Shown one piece after another: positions 47,974 to 57,434 of a stretch of 64,000 bases of DNA. Source of the DNA: Cytophagaceae bacterium (GTDB lineage Bacteria; Bacteroidota; Bacteroidia; Cytophagales; Cytophagaceae); NCBI GenBank assembly GCA_025454925.1, contig JALONM010000002.1:62001-126000 (forward strand), written 5' to 3'. Under the pieces are notes generated by a model that was not told where the DNA came from, made no database searches, and worked only from the letters and a program-made list of their open reading frames with translations. The stretch's first letter is position 1. Every line of letters starts with the position of its first letter. A program made the position numbers and the translations under genes.

Positions 47974-49329
47974 ATGAACATCAGTGCACAGGATCAGGAA
48001 AAATACCTGCAAGAATTAAAAGAGTTTTTAAAAATTCCTTCGGTAAGTGCCGACCGGAGTTTTCATCAGGAAGTTTTAAAGGCGGCTACATTTTTAAAAG
48101 ATAAATTACTTGAGGCAGGAGCGCAAGTAGCAGAGTTGTGTCCTACCAAAGGATTTCCGGTGGTGTATGCAGAACGAATGGCGGATCCGTCATTGCCTAC
48201 GGTATTGGTATACGGTCATTACGATGTGCAACCGCCCGATCCCCTGGATCTTTGGGAGAGTCCACCGTTTGAGCCTGTCATCAAAAATGGAAGAATAGTG
48301 GCCAGAGGTGCATGCGATGACAAAGGCCAATTATACATGCACGTGAAAGCGCTGGAGCGCATGAACCAACGAAATGAATTTCCGTGCAATCTGAAATTTA
48401 TGTTTGAAGGGGAAGAGGAAGTCGGATCTGATAATTTGGGACCCTTCCTGCAGGCCAATAAAGAAAAGCTGAAAGCAGATCTTATTCTCGTATCAGACAC
48501 GAGTATATTTTCTACAGATGTTCCAACCATCACCGTGGGGCTTCGTGGATTAAGTTATTTGGAAGTGGAAGTCACTGGTCCCAATCGCGATTTACATAGT
48601 GGTATGTACGGTGGAGCAGTGGCCAATCCGATCAATGCCTTGTGTCAGATGATTGCGTCTTTAAAAGATGAACATAATCACATTGTCATTCCTGGGTTTT
48701 ATGACAAGGTGCTTACCGTTTCAGATGAAGAACGTGGACTGATGAATCAAATTCCTTTTTCTCTTTCTTCGTATCAGGATGCATTAGGAATTAATGCCGT
48801 TTCCGGTGAAATGGGTTATACTACCTTGGAGCGAGTGTCGATTCGTCCTACCCTCGATGTAAATGGCATTTGGGGGGGGTATACAGGTGAAGGCGCCAAA
48901 ACGGTACTTCCATCCAAAGCCTATGCAAAAATTTCCATGCGACTCGTGCCCAATCAGGAACCTGATGAAATTACCCGTTTGTTTACCGAACATTTTATTG
49001 CCATGGCTCCTCCAGGCATTCAGGTAAAAGTAACTCCGCATCATGGAGGGGAGCCAGCGCTTACACCGACCGATTCAGCAGGATATCGAGCGGCTTCGCT
49101 TGCCTTTCAAAAAGTATGGGGGAAAACACCACTGCCTATGCGCTCCGGAGGAAGTATTCCCATTGTGAGTATGTTTGAAAAAGTATTAGGCTTGAAAACC
49201 GTGTTGATGGGATTTGGTTTGGATGAAGATGCGATACATTCGCCCAACGAAAGTTATCGTCTGGATCATTTTTTCAAAGGTATTGAATCCATTGAAGTGT
49301 TTTATAAAGAACTGGCTTTGCAATCTTAA
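47974..49329 (+). CDS. M20-family dipeptidase / metallopeptidase
   Basis: 451 residues. Metal-binding residues are visible: His in VYGHYDVQPPDP, Asp in ARGACDDKGQ, Glu-Glu in FEGEEEVGS, Asp in LVSDTS and His in EDAIHSPNE. The dimerisation domain (about 200-310) contains VTGPNRDLHSGMYGGAV, the M20 lid. Close to the CNDP-like branch with two zinc ions. Cytoplasmic (no signal). Follows the thioesterase by 24 bases. Confidence 0.92.
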   Translation: MNISAQDQEKYLQELKEFLKIPSVSADRSFHQEVLKAATFLKDKLLEAGAQVAELCPTKGFPVVYAERMADPSLPTVLVYGHYDVQPPDPLDLWESPPFEPVIKNGRIVARGACDDKGQLYMHVKALERMNQRNEFPCNLKFMFEGEEEVGSDNLGPFLQANKEKLKADLILVSDTSIFSTDVPTITVGLRGLSYLEVEVTGPNRDLHSGMYGGAVANPINALCQMIASLKDEHNHIVIPGFYDKVLTVSDEERGLMNQIPFSLSSYQDALGINAVSGEMGYTTLERVSIRPTLDVNGIWGGYTGEGAKTVLPSKAYAKISMRLVPNQEPDEITRLFTEHFIAMAPPGIQVKVTPHHGGEPALTPTDSAGYRAASLAFQKVWGKTPLPMRSGGSIPIVSMFEKVLGLKTVLMGFGLDEDAIHSPNESYRLDHFFKGIESIEVFYKELALQS

Positions 49330-49464
49330 TCAGGAATGACTTTATTCCTCTAATCGGTTGTTAATCCTCGAATCTTTGGAGGCTGTAAGTAAAACAACCA
49401 TTTCCGGGAATAGAACCATGGGAATTAATTGTTTGGAATCAATTTCATTTGATGAAACTTTTCT

Positions 49465-50010
49465 ATGTCAGAAAGACCATTAATTGTTTATATCGCCATG
49501 AGCCTTGATGGCTACATCGCAGCTCCCGACGGTGATATTCGTTTTTTGGATGCCATGGCTGTGGAAGGCGAAGATTATGGATATAAATCTTTTTACGAAC
49601 GTTGCGATACACTGATATACGGACGAAAGACGTATGATAAAATAATCAGTTTTGGAATACCCTGGCCGCATGCGGGGAAACGGACATTTGTATTTACACG
49701 GCAAGAGCTTGAATCCACTCGAGAAGTAGTTTTTATACAGGAACCTTTGGCTCCGTTTATTTCTCGGTTAAAAGAGGAGCCAGGGGAAATTATTTATTGC
49801 GATGGGGGAGGAGAGATGGTTCGCGCCCTTTTACAGGAAAAACTGGTAGACGAACTCATCGTTTCTGTAATTCCAGTGTTGTTGGGAGAAGGGATTTCTT
49901 TGTTTCCTCCTTCATTCCCTACGCAAGCATTACAATTAAAAAAACACCAAGCCTTTTCCAGCGGCTTGGTTCAACTGCATTATGCTGTTGATAAGCATAA
50001 TGCCGGTTAA
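49465..50010 (+). CDS. RibD C-terminal / dihydrofolate-reductase-like reductase
   Basis: 181 residues. The N-terminus IVYIAMSLDGYIAAPDGD is the signature of the DHFR-like RibD C-terminal family, with LIYGRKTYD and IIYCDGGGEMVRALL (NADPH-binding glycine run) and ELIVSVIPVLLGEGISLF. These proteins are NADPH-dependent reductases of unknown substrate (often annotated YyaP-like). Not part of a riboflavin operon here; convergent with the response-regulator gene. Confidence 0.88.
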   Translation: MSERPLIVYIAMSLDGYIAAPDGDIRFLDAMAVEGEDYGYKSFYERCDTLIYGRKTYDKIISFGIPWPHAGKRTFVFTRQELESTREVVFIQEPLAPFISRLKEEPGEIIYCDGGGEMVRALLQEKLVDELIVSVIPVLLGEGISLFPPSFPTQALQLKKHQAFSSGLVQLHYAVDKHNAG

Positions 50011-50041
50011 TGCAAGGCTTGCGTGATTTTGAGGCATAGCC

Positions 50042-50722
50042 TTATTCACCGGTTTCAAATTTATAACCGATGCCTTTAATGGTAGCGATGTATTTCTCTC
50101 CGATCTTCTCTCTGATTTTGCGGATATGCACATCTACGGTTCTTGAAACAACATATACGTCAGAACCCCACACACGGCGCAGGATATCGTCGCGGTTAAA
50201 AATTTTATTGGGGTTTTGACAGAGGAAAAACAAAAGTTCAAATTCCTTGCGTGCCAGATTTATTTTTTTCCCTGCTACCGATACGGTGTAACTCTGTTTG
50301 TCAATTACGAGTTCGTTAAACGAAAGAATGGAACTTTTTTTAATAGTCTCTTTGCGGAAATAACTTGAGAGTCTGCTTACCAGTGCACGGGGTTTGATGG
50401 GCTTTACAATAAAGTCATTTGCCCCCGATTCAAAAGCGGCAATTTCCGAATACTCTTCAGAACGAGCCGTAAGAAATATGATGAAGGTTTCTTTAAGTTC
50501 TTCGGTTTGACGAATTTGACGGCACGTTTCTATGCCATCCATCAACGGCATCATGATGTCTAGCAAAATCAAACGAGGTTGGAATTCCTTTGCCAGACTC
50601 AACGCCATAGGTCCGTTGGTTGCCACCTTAACCTCGTAGCCTTCTTTTTCAAGGATATACTGAAGCATGTCCAGAATATCTTGTTCATCATCTGCAATCA
50701 GGATTCGGTTCTTCTTACTCAC
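50042..50722 (-). CDS. OmpR/PhoB-type response regulator
   Basis: About 226 residues from a GTG at 50722 directly before SKKNRILIADDEQD (the frame extends to 50758 with an implausible leader). Receiver domain with the phosphoacceptor in LILLDIMMPLMDG and the lysine in VKPIKP; a C-terminal winged helix with NKIFNRDDILRRVWG, VVSRTVDVHIRKIREKIG and GIGYKF. No histidine kinase is immediately adjacent on the same transcript, but the FixL-like kinase lies two genes upstream in the same orientation. A gap of 172 bases separates it from the receiver-CRP fusion. Confidence 0.9.
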   Translation of the reverse strand: MSKKNRILIADDEQDILDMLQYILEKEGYEVKVATNGPMALSLAKEFQPRLILLDIMMPLMDGIETCRQIRQTEELKETFIIFLTARSEEYSEIAAFESGANDFIVKPIKPRALVSRLSSYFRKETIKKSSILSFNELVIDKQSYTVSVAGKKINLARKEFELLFFLCQNPNKIFNRDDILRRVWGSDVYVVSRTVDVHIRKIREKIGEKYIATIKGIGYKFETGE

Positions 50723-50894
50723 GTGTAACCAGGTATTAAGCTGGTCAAAAGTACACAAGAGGTATTGTTAAATAATTACGCCAATGTTAACTGTTTGTTA
50801 AGAGCAGAGAGCGTTTGATCATGCCTTCCTGCACAATACCGCTTTCTTCAACAGGCGGACAAAGCTCTGCCTGCCGGGAAACGATGCAGCTAGT

Positions 50895-51953
50895 TTAATT
50901 GCGCATGTTACGCAGTTTGGTTTCGTTGAGGAGCGTTATTTGGCTTCCTTGAATTTCAATCAGTCCTTCTTCTTTAAAGTCTGAAATGGTACGTATTACA
51001 GTTTCTTTGGAGGCTCCTGTAATCGAGGCAAGGTCTTCCCTTGAAACAGGCATCACCACTTTTTCATTTACCTTGCGGTAATTTTCTGCCAACATGAGTA
51101 ACGATTCCGAGACCCTTTTGCGCACGCTGTTGTATGCGAGTTTAATCAGCCGGTCTTCATTGGAACGAAGATCGCTGGAAAGCATTTTGATGAATTTTTC
51201 TGCAATGTCTTTGTTGCTGTACAATACCGCGAAAAACTCTTGCTTTGGAACCACACAGATCTCTGTGTCTTCCATAGCCATGGCAGACTCGGTATACGTA
51301 GATTCTTCTAATAAATTGATATAGCCAATGAAGTCTCCGTTTTTGTGAAGTCCAACAATATACTCTCGTCCGTCTTCATTGGTTTTATATGTTTTTACTT
51401 TGCCTGATACAATAAAAAAAAGTGAATTTGCCATGTTCCCTTCTGAGTACAAAACTTGCTTTTTTTTGTACCGGCTGGTTTTGCGTTTGTCGGCGATAAG
51501 ATGCTCCAGCTCTTTTACGCCCCTGGCTTCAACAGCAACTTGTTGAATGTTGTCGAGCGTGGTTTCGTTTTGCTTTCGAATTAGTTCGTTTTTACGCAAG
51601 CGAATTTCAACAGCATCCAGAAGCTCTACATCATCAAAGGGTTTGGTGATATAATCGTCTGCACCCAGGTTCATTCCTTTGCGCATATCTGCCTTTTCCG
51701 TTTTAGCAGTCAGGAAAATAAAAGGAATCAAAGAGGTTTCCGGATGTTTACTTAAAACATGCAATACGCCAAAGCCGTCCAGTTCGGGCATCATGACGTC
51801 GCAAATAATTAAGTCCGGCTTTTCTTGTTTGGCCAACTCCACGCCCTCTTTGCCATTGGATGCAGCAATAACTTCGTAGTCGGAAAGTTCCAGGATTTCT
51901 GCAATATTTTCTCTTACTTCTAAGGTGTCTTCTATGACAAGAATTTTTTTCAT
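50895..51953 (-). CDS. Response-regulator receiver fused to CRP/FNR transcription factor
   Basis: 352 residues. Receiver domain (1-120) with acidic pocket, phosphoacceptor in LIICDVMMPELDG and lysine in ITKPFDD; a linker; a cyclic-nucleotide-binding-like domain (about 165-260) with KKKQVLYSEGN, LFFIVSGKVK and DFIGYINLL; and a CRP-type helix-turn-helix (about 300-340) with PVSREDLASITGASKETVIR. The recognition helix carries the E...R pair of CRP/FNR. There is no N-terminal FNR iron-sulphur cysteine cluster. It starts 13 bases after the FixL-like kinase, so the two are one operon; the fusion joins the FixJ-type receiver to a FixK-type output. Confidence 0.92.
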   Translation of the reverse strand: MKKILVIEDTLEVRENIAEILELSDYEVIAASNGKEGVELAKQEKPDLIICDVMMPELDGFGVLHVLSKHPETSLIPFIFLTAKTEKADMRKGMNLGADDYITKPFDDVELLDAVEIRLRKNELIRKQNETTLDNIQQVAVEARGVKELEHLIADKRKTSRYKKKQVLYSEGNMANSLFFIVSGKVKTYKTNEDGREYIVGLHKNGDFIGYINLLEESTYTESAMAMEDTEICVVPKQEFFAVLYSNKDIAEKFIKMLSSDLRSNEDRLIKLAYNSVRKRVSESLLMLAENYRKVNEKVVMPVSREDLASITGASKETVIRTISDFKEEGLIEIQGSQITLLNETKLRNMRN

Positions 51954-51966
51954 GCGCCTTGCGGTT

Positions 51967-53139
51967 TTATTCTACATGTGCAGGAAGGGGAATCCAGACA
52001 AAGAAGGTAGTTCCTTTGCCTGAATAACTTTCAAAAGAAATTTCACCTTTCAGCAAGTCAATATATTTTTTAACGATGTTCAATCCAAGTCCAGTGCCCT
52101 GGATGTTCGAGGCATTGTGTGCCCGGAAAAACCGGTTGAATACATGGCTCTGTTCATCTTCCGGAATACCGATGCCCTCGTCTTGTATTTGAATTTTCAA
52201 TGCCTCATTCTCACATTCAACCTGGAAATAAATTTTCTTGCCATCTTCCGAATATTTAATGGCATTGGAAAGTAGGTTGATGCAGATATTCTTAATGAGG
52301 TTTTTGTCCAGAAAAACCAAGTGATTGCCGGAAGGGAAACTTGTAATTAATTCTTGTTTTTCTTTTAGCACCGACACCATTTCTTCCTGAATTTCATCAA
52401 GTAAGTTTTCCAGTTCCAATTCGCTAGGATGGTTGTGAATCTGTCCTTCTTCCAGCCTGCTAAGCGAAAGGAAATCGTTTAAGATGCCTGTCAGGTTGCT
52501 TACCGAGGATTTGATCCGGTTGATGTGCTTGTCGCGCTTGTCCTGATCTTTTTCTGAAACATATTTGGCAATCAAGGAGGCGGAAGAAAGAATGGTGCTG
52601 AGTGGCGTGCGGAACTCATGGGAGGCCATGGTGACAAATCGCGACTTTAACTCATTGAGTTCTTTTTCCTTTTCCAGTGCCGCTTTCATTTGTCTGATTT
52701 CCGAAAGGTCATGGACTATGCCGGTAAAAATCAGCTTTTCATTCAAGTGGACTTCGCTGATGCTAAGTAAAAAAGGAAAGGTGCTGCCATCCTTGCGCTT
52801 TCCGATCAACTCCCTTCCTTTGCCAATGATATTGGCCTTACCGGTTTTCAGGTAGTTGTCTACGTAGGTATTGTGCCGGCTGCGGTCCGGATCAGGCATC
52901 AGCACTGAAATGTTTTTTCCGACCAGCTCATCTTCCGTAAATCCGAAAATACGATTTACAGCTGGATTGGCAGATTCAATAATTCCACGGGTGTCAATGG
53001 TGATGATGCCATCCACTGCGTTGTCTATGATGGCTTGTAACCGAAGTTCAAGTTCCGACAGAGAATTGGCTTTTATGGGCATTTCTGTAGAAAATTTTTC
53101 CTTCGTAATATTACTAATTTTATGGAATTCCTTAGGCAT
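51967..53139 (-). CDS. FixL-like PAS histidine kinase, predicted haem oxygen sensor
   Basis: About 390 residues from ATG 53139 (ATG 53082 and a leader up to 53196 are alternatives). No membrane segment. The PAS domain matches Bradyrhizobium FixL closely: LMPDPDRSRHNTY, then IIGKGRELIGKRKDG and FTGIVHDLSE. The histidine of SRHNTY corresponds to the haem-ligand His200 and the arginine of GKGR, 20 residues later, to the distal Arg220; position 214 is Asn instead of His. A HisKA domain with ASHEFRTPL and a HATPase with NAIKYSEDGK, DEGIGIPEDE and GTGLGLNIVKKY follow. FixL turns off when oxygen binds haem; that this protein is a haem sensor is a strong inference, not shown. Confidence 0.9.
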   Translation of the reverse strand: MPKEFHKISNITKEKFSTEMPIKANSLSELELRLQAIIDNAVDGIITIDTRGIIESANPAVNRIFGFTEDELVGKNISVLMPDPDRSRHNTYVDNYLKTGKANIIGKGRELIGKRKDGSTFPFLLSISEVHLNEKLIFTGIVHDLSEIRQMKAALEKEKELNELKSRFVTMASHEFRTPLSTILSSASLIAKYVSEKDQDKRDKHINRIKSSVSNLTGILNDFLSLSRLEEGQIHNHPSELELENLLDEIQEEMVSVLKEKQELITSFPSGNHLVFLDKNLIKNICINLLSNAIKYSEDGKKIYFQVECENEALKIQIQDEGIGIPEDEQSHVFNRFFRAHNASNIQGTGLGLNIVKKYIDLLKGEISFESYSGKGTTFFVWIPLPAHVE

Positions 53140-53286
53140 CCTATACCACTTACAATCGGTAAAGAACCTATAAATAAGTGGTGTAAAAAATGACATTCGT
53201 CAGTGCCGGACGCACAAGCATGTTCTGCTTTATTGCCTGGCCAGGGTATACGGGTAAAACTTATGTCTAAGCGCTTAATTGTAAGC

Positions 53287-53316
53287 TTGTTGATAATATA
53301 TTTTAGCGTACTTTTG
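53287..53316 (+). promoter_or_regulatory. Promoter of mltG with near-zero leader
   Basis: TTG at 53287-53289, exactly 19 bases, then TACTTTTG at 53309-53316. The mltG ATG is at 53321, only 4 bases on. Transcription would begin at or next to the start codon. Confidence 0.65.
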
Positions 53317-53320
53317 TTGT

Positions 53321-54364
53321 ATGGCTGAAAAAAATGGAACATGGAAACTTTCTAGGAACCGGATATTTTACTGGTTGCTATTGATTTTGCTGGTCTATAT
53401 TGCCTACCGGACCTTCGTAGGGGCCAATGTAATTGCTCGTCCTTCGGTTTGTTATTTTTACGTGAAGCAGACTACCTCGGTGAAACAGATGGCCGACTCA
53501 TTGAAGGAGTCGGGTATTGTAAGTAGTCGTCTTTCCTTCAGACTTGTGGCAGCCTTGAGAGGCTTGAATGTCATTCGACCAGGCATGTATGAACTGCGCA
53601 GGGGATGGAATAACTTTCGATTGGTTCATCATTTTAAAGAGTTCTCTTCTCCTCCCACGCAAGCGGTGAGAGTTCCGGCCATGCAACGCCGGAATAATAT
53701 GCTGCAAGGACTATGCAAAGGCACTCAAGTGCATCCCGATGATTTATGGCGATTGTTGAATAATAAAAAATACGTTCAGGAACTGGGTGATTTTACCACC
53801 GAATCGGTGTTCTGTATGTTTGTTCCGGGTACTTACTACATGTATAAGAATCCCGATTCAAAAAAACTTTTGAAGCGAATATATTCCGAATATCTGGTAT
53901 TCTGGAATCAGGAAAGGCTGGGAAAAGCAGATGATATCGGGCTGCGCCCGGAAGAAGTGGTAATTTTGGCTTCCATTGTTTACAGCGAAACCAAGCTGCC
54001 AGACGAAATGCCCATCATTGCTGGTGTATACATCAATCGTCTCCAGAAAAATATGCGACTCGAATCGGATCCTACGCTGGTGTATGCAGCTAAAAAGTAT
54101 GGTACCAAACGAGTATTGAATGAGTATAAGTCCGTGGATTCACCCTATAATACGTATCGTAGAAAAGGACTTCCACCCGGGCCCATCAGCATCGTGCCTC
54201 CTTGGGTAATCGATCTGGTGCTAGATTACGAAGGCCACGATTATTTATATTTCTGTGCAAAGCCTGATTTTAGTGGAGAGCATTTATTTGCAGAAACCTA
54301 CGAGGATCATCTCGAAAACGCTAAGGCCTATCGGGAAGAGTTAAATTCCAAACGGATTTTTTAA
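53321..54364 (+). CDS. mltG: Endolytic transglycosylase MltG (YceG)
   Basis: 347 residues. One N-terminal membrane helix (about 14-34), a LysM-like subdomain, and the catalytic region with ILASIVYSETKLPDEMP (the SETK glutamate is the catalytic acid), VYINRLQKNMRLESDPTLVYA and SPYNTYRRKGLPPGPI, the family signatures. MltG cuts nascent glycan strands and so sets their length. The next start overlaps the stop (TAATG). No other ATG in the first part of the frame, which fixes the start. Confidence 0.94.
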   Translation: MAEKNGTWKLSRNRIFYWLLLILLVYIAYRTFVGANVIARPSVCYFYVKQTTSVKQMADSLKESGIVSSRLSFRLVAALRGLNVIRPGMYELRRGWNNFRLVHHFKEFSSPPTQAVRVPAMQRRNNMLQGLCKGTQVHPDDLWRLLNNKKYVQELGDFTTESVFCMFVPGTYYMYKNPDSKKLLKRIYSEYLVFWNQERLGKADDIGLRPEEVVILASIVYSETKLPDEMPIIAGVYINRLQKNMRLESDPTLVYAAKKYGTKRVLNEYKSVDSPYNTYRRKGLPPGPISIVPPWVIDLVLDYEGHDYLYFCAKPDFSGEHLFAETYEDHLENAKAYREELNSKRIF

Positions 54365-55266
54365 TGCTGAAAATTGCATGGTCCCCCTTGTATGCACATC
54401 CCTTGCCGGAGGGACATAGATTTCCCATGGCCAAATACGAATTGATCCCCGAACAGCTCTTATACGAAGGTACTATTTCAGCAGAAAACTTATTTGAGCC
54501 AAGCTACTGTTCCGAGGAACAAATTTATTCTATCCATCCGGAGTCCTACTGGCAAAAACTGAAAACCGGGAATCTGAGCCCACAGGAAATCCGGGCCATG
54601 GGTTTTCCGCTAAGTGAACAGTTGGTGCAACGCGAATGGCAAATTGTATCGGGAACGATGCAATGCGTGGAATTTGCTATGCAATACGGCATCAGCATGA
54701 ATGTGGCTGGAGGCACACATCATGCTTTCGCAGACAGGGCGGAGGGTTTTTGCTTGCTCAACGACCTGGCCCTGGCGGCAGCCTACTATCTTCAAAAAGT
54801 TCCGCACGGAAAAGTACTTATTGTCGATCTCGATGTACATCAGGGCAATGGCACTGCTTCCATTTTTTCCGGACACCCTTCTGTTTTCACCTTTAGTATG
54901 CATGGTGCCAATAATTATCCTGTTCGAAAGGAGCAATCGTCGCTTGATGTTGGATTGCCTGACGGAACGAATGATGCTGAATACGCAGCTTTATTGAACC
55001 AACATTTGCCTGCTCTATTGCAACAATACCAACCAGGATTGATCCTGTATCAGGCAGGTGTAGATATACTCCAAACCGATCAGTTGGGTAAATTGGCCGT
55101 TTCCAGACACGGATGTATGCAACGGGATATGTGCGTACTTCAAGCTGCCCATGCGGCCCACATTCCACTGGTGGTAACAATGGGAGGGGGCTACTCCTCT
55201 CAAATGAAGGATATTCTCGAAGCGCATTGCAATACCTTTCGCCTGGCGCAGAAAATTTATTTTTAG
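54364..55266 (+). CDS. Histone-deacetylase-family protein (AcuC/HDAC-like amidohydrolase)
   Basis: 300 residues with NVAGGTHHAFADRAEGFCLLND, where the His pair is the charge relay, then VDLDVHQGNGTA (zinc Asp and His), YQAGVDILQTDQLGKL (second Asp) and MGGGYS. Zinc-dependent deacetylases of this family act on acetyl-lysine, acetylpolyamine or related amides; the substrate is unknown. Coupled by a 1-base overlap to mltG; no common function known. Confidence 0.92.
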   Translation: MLKIAWSPLYAHPLPEGHRFPMAKYELIPEQLLYEGTISAENLFEPSYCSEEQIYSIHPESYWQKLKTGNLSPQEIRAMGFPLSEQLVQREWQIVSGTMQCVEFAMQYGISMNVAGGTHHAFADRAEGFCLLNDLALAAAYYLQKVPHGKVLIVDLDVHQGNGTASIFSGHPSVFTFSMHGANNYPVRKEQSSLDVGLPDGTNDAEYAALLNQHLPALLQQYQPGLILYQAGVDILQTDQLGKLAVSRHGCMQRDMCVLQAAHAAHIPLVVTMGGGYSSQMKDILEAHCNTFRLAQKIYF

Positions 55267-55520
55267 CATACTTCACATACCCGATGCCTTTCCAGGGCTG
55301 AATGAGCAAAGGCTCCCACCGGTTCATAAAGTATTAAAATTAATCCTCCTTTCACTCTCCTTTCTACCTTTAATTTTCTTATTTTTATAACCTTGTCGTT
55401 TGGCGAATCCTGCTGCCAAAGAGGAAGATAGATCATCCCTGTTGCCCCGATCAAAGGGTGTTTCGCAGAGGATGCGATGTAGATGAAATATGTATGATTC
55501 AATCAACCAGCTGGTTTAGC

Positions 55521-56138
55521 ATGAAAAAGATTTTTCTTTTGCTGTTTTTCTATACTTGCCTGCTATACGCCCAGCGTGATAGCCTGGTCATGAACACCCT
55601 GGGTAGTGCCAGGACCTTGATGGAATCGGGAAAACATCAGGAGGCACATCAGCAATTCAGAATGCTTTTTTCGATGAAAAAAATTATTCCCAACGAAGCG
55701 GCTTATTGGTACGGAGTAAATTTATTTCACCTGACAAAAAATGCTGCTTCCAAGGCTGCGTTTAAAAAGTATTTAAAAATTTCTGGTGATACAGGGCTGC
55801 ATTTTATTAAAACCCAGGAATATCTGGCTAAACTTGATTGCAAAGAAACAGGCTATAAAGAAGTTGTGATTACCTGCGAAATTTGCTACGGAGATACCAT
55901 TTTGGTTGAGTGCCATCACTGCAAAGGAAAAGGCTTAGAAGTGTGCCCGGTGTGCAAAGGTAATGGGGTGGTATCATCGCAAGGGGCTATGGGCAGAACC
56001 TTTCATACCTGCTCCCGTTGCCAGGGCGAAAAGGTGCTAAGCTGTAGTGTTTGCAAAGGGCAAAAGAAAGTGCGGGATATTTGTCAGTCCTGCAACGGCA
56101 CGGGTCGATTAAAAGTGAAAAGGAAATGTGAGGATTAG
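55521..56138 (+). CDS. Exported protein with six CxxCxG zinc modules (DnaJ-like cysteine region) and TPR-like N-part
   Basis: 205 residues from ATG 55521, which begins a clean signal peptide (to about 18, LLYAQ). An N-terminal helical TPR-like part (about 20-105) precedes a cysteine-rich domain with six CxxCxG modules: CEICYG, CHHCKG, CPVCKG, CSRCQG, CSVCKG and CQSCNG. The last five resemble the DnaJ central zinc domain, which has four. There is no J domain and no C-terminal substrate domain. Export is likely, so the cysteines would bind zinc in the periplasm. The function is unknown. Confidence 0.82.
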   Translation: MKKIFLLLFFYTCLLYAQRDSLVMNTLGSARTLMESGKHQEAHQQFRMLFSMKKIIPNEAAYWYGVNLFHLTKNAASKAAFKKYLKISGDTGLHFIKTQEYLAKLDCKETGYKEVVITCEICYGDTILVECHHCKGKGLEVCPVCKGNGVVSSQGAMGRTFHTCSRCQGEKVLSCSVCKGQKKVRDICQSCNGTGRLKVKRKCED

Positions 56139-56246
56139 AACCTTACGGACCTTCTTCTTGTTTACCAGTGAAATAGTACTGCTGATTTAAAAAAATGCAG
56201 TTCAGGAATTTTATAGATCAATTTGCAGAACGGACACTCGAATACT

Positions 56247-57434
56247 ATGAAGGTAAAAGAAAATTTTTTATTGCTGATGCTGGTTCTGGTGAACTTTACG
56301 CACATCATGGACTTTGTGATCATGGCTCCTTTATCGCCTGCCATGCGCGAAGCACTGCACATCAGTACCAATCAGTTTTCCTGGCTTCTGGGTTCCTATA
56401 CCATGAGTGCTTGTTTGGCAGGCTTACTTGGCTCCTGGTGGGTAGATCGTTTTGATAGGCGCACCGCTATGATGTTTCTGTTTACCGGATTTACCCTCAG
56501 TAATCTGGTATGTGCCCTATCCAGTGAATACCTGGTGCTTATGTTGGGACGAATGTTGGCGGGAGGATTTGGTGGTGTGTTAGGTTCGCTGCTGTTTTCG
56601 GTTATTGGAGATGTAATTCCGGTGGAGCGCAGGGGAAAAGCTACCGGCATGGTGATGTCTGCGTTTGCAGGAGCTTCGGTCATGGGCATACCATTGGGCT
56701 TGTGGTTGGCTGAAAAGTTTTTTTGGCAAGCGCCTTTTATTCTTTTAGCGGTGCTTTCGGCCTTGGTCTGGCTGTTGTTGTTTTTGCGATTTCCTTCCCT
56801 TGCACTGCACATGGAAGCACAGTCACAAAGCACACCGGCAGCCCGCTTGCGTTCTATATTCACCGATACCAACCTTCAACGATCCATGGTGTTCATTGTC
56901 GTCTTGATGATCGCAGGATTAACCGTGGTGCCTTTTCTGAGTGATTACCTTGTGAATAATGCAGGAGTTCAGCAATCGGATCTTAAGTTTATTTATATCT
57001 TTGGTGGAATAGCTTCCGTAGCCGTAGGCCCTGTTGCCGGCATGCTATCCGATCGGTTTGGCAAACCCAACGTGTATATGATAACTGCTGCGGTTTCGAT
57101 CGTGCCATTGTGGATTATGACACATATGGACGAGCGTCCCTTATATCAATTGCTTATGATGAGTACTACCTTTTTCATTGTGTTTGGAGGAAGATTTGTG
57201 CCTGCCATGGCGCTTGTTACCTCTAGCGTAGATGCGGCAAGGCGTGGGAGTTTCATGAGCGTTAATTCTTCGGTTCAACAATTGGGTTCATCTCTTGCGG
57301 TAGGTATTTCCGGAATTATTTTAGAAAATGCGGCAAGCGGAAGAATTCTTAATTTTGATCGGGTAGGGTGGGTAGCCATCGTTGCGACCATCATTTCTAT
57401 TCCTTTAGCAGCACGCATAAAACAAGTTTCCTAA
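56247..57434 (+). CDS. MFS transporter, drug/arabinose efflux type
   Basis: About 395 residues from ATG 56247; the frame runs on upstream to 56223 without features. Twelve hydrophobic helices; the motif FTHIMDFVIMAPLSPAMREAL in helix 1, DRFDRRTAMM in the loop between helices 2 and 3, and VERRGKATGMVM after helix 4 are typical of AraJ/multidrug efflux MFS. The substrate is unknown. The stop overlaps the menA start by one base (TAATG). Confidence 0.85.
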   Translation: MKVKENFLLLMLVLVNFTHIMDFVIMAPLSPAMREALHISTNQFSWLLGSYTMSACLAGLLGSWWVDRFDRRTAMMFLFTGFTLSNLVCALSSEYLVLMLGRMLAGGFGGVLGSLLFSVIGDVIPVERRGKATGMVMSAFAGASVMGIPLGLWLAEKFFWQAPFILLAVLSALVWLLLFLRFPSLALHMEAQSQSTPAARLRSIFTDTNLQRSMVFIVVLMIAGLTVVPFLSDYLVNNAGVQQSDLKFIYIFGGIASVAVGPVAGMLSDRFGKPNVYMITAAVSIVPLWIMTHMDERPLYQLLMMSTTFFIVFGGRFVPAMALVTSSVDAARRGSFMSVNSSVQQLGSSLAVGISGIILENAASGRILNFDRVGWVAIVATIISIPLAARIKQVS

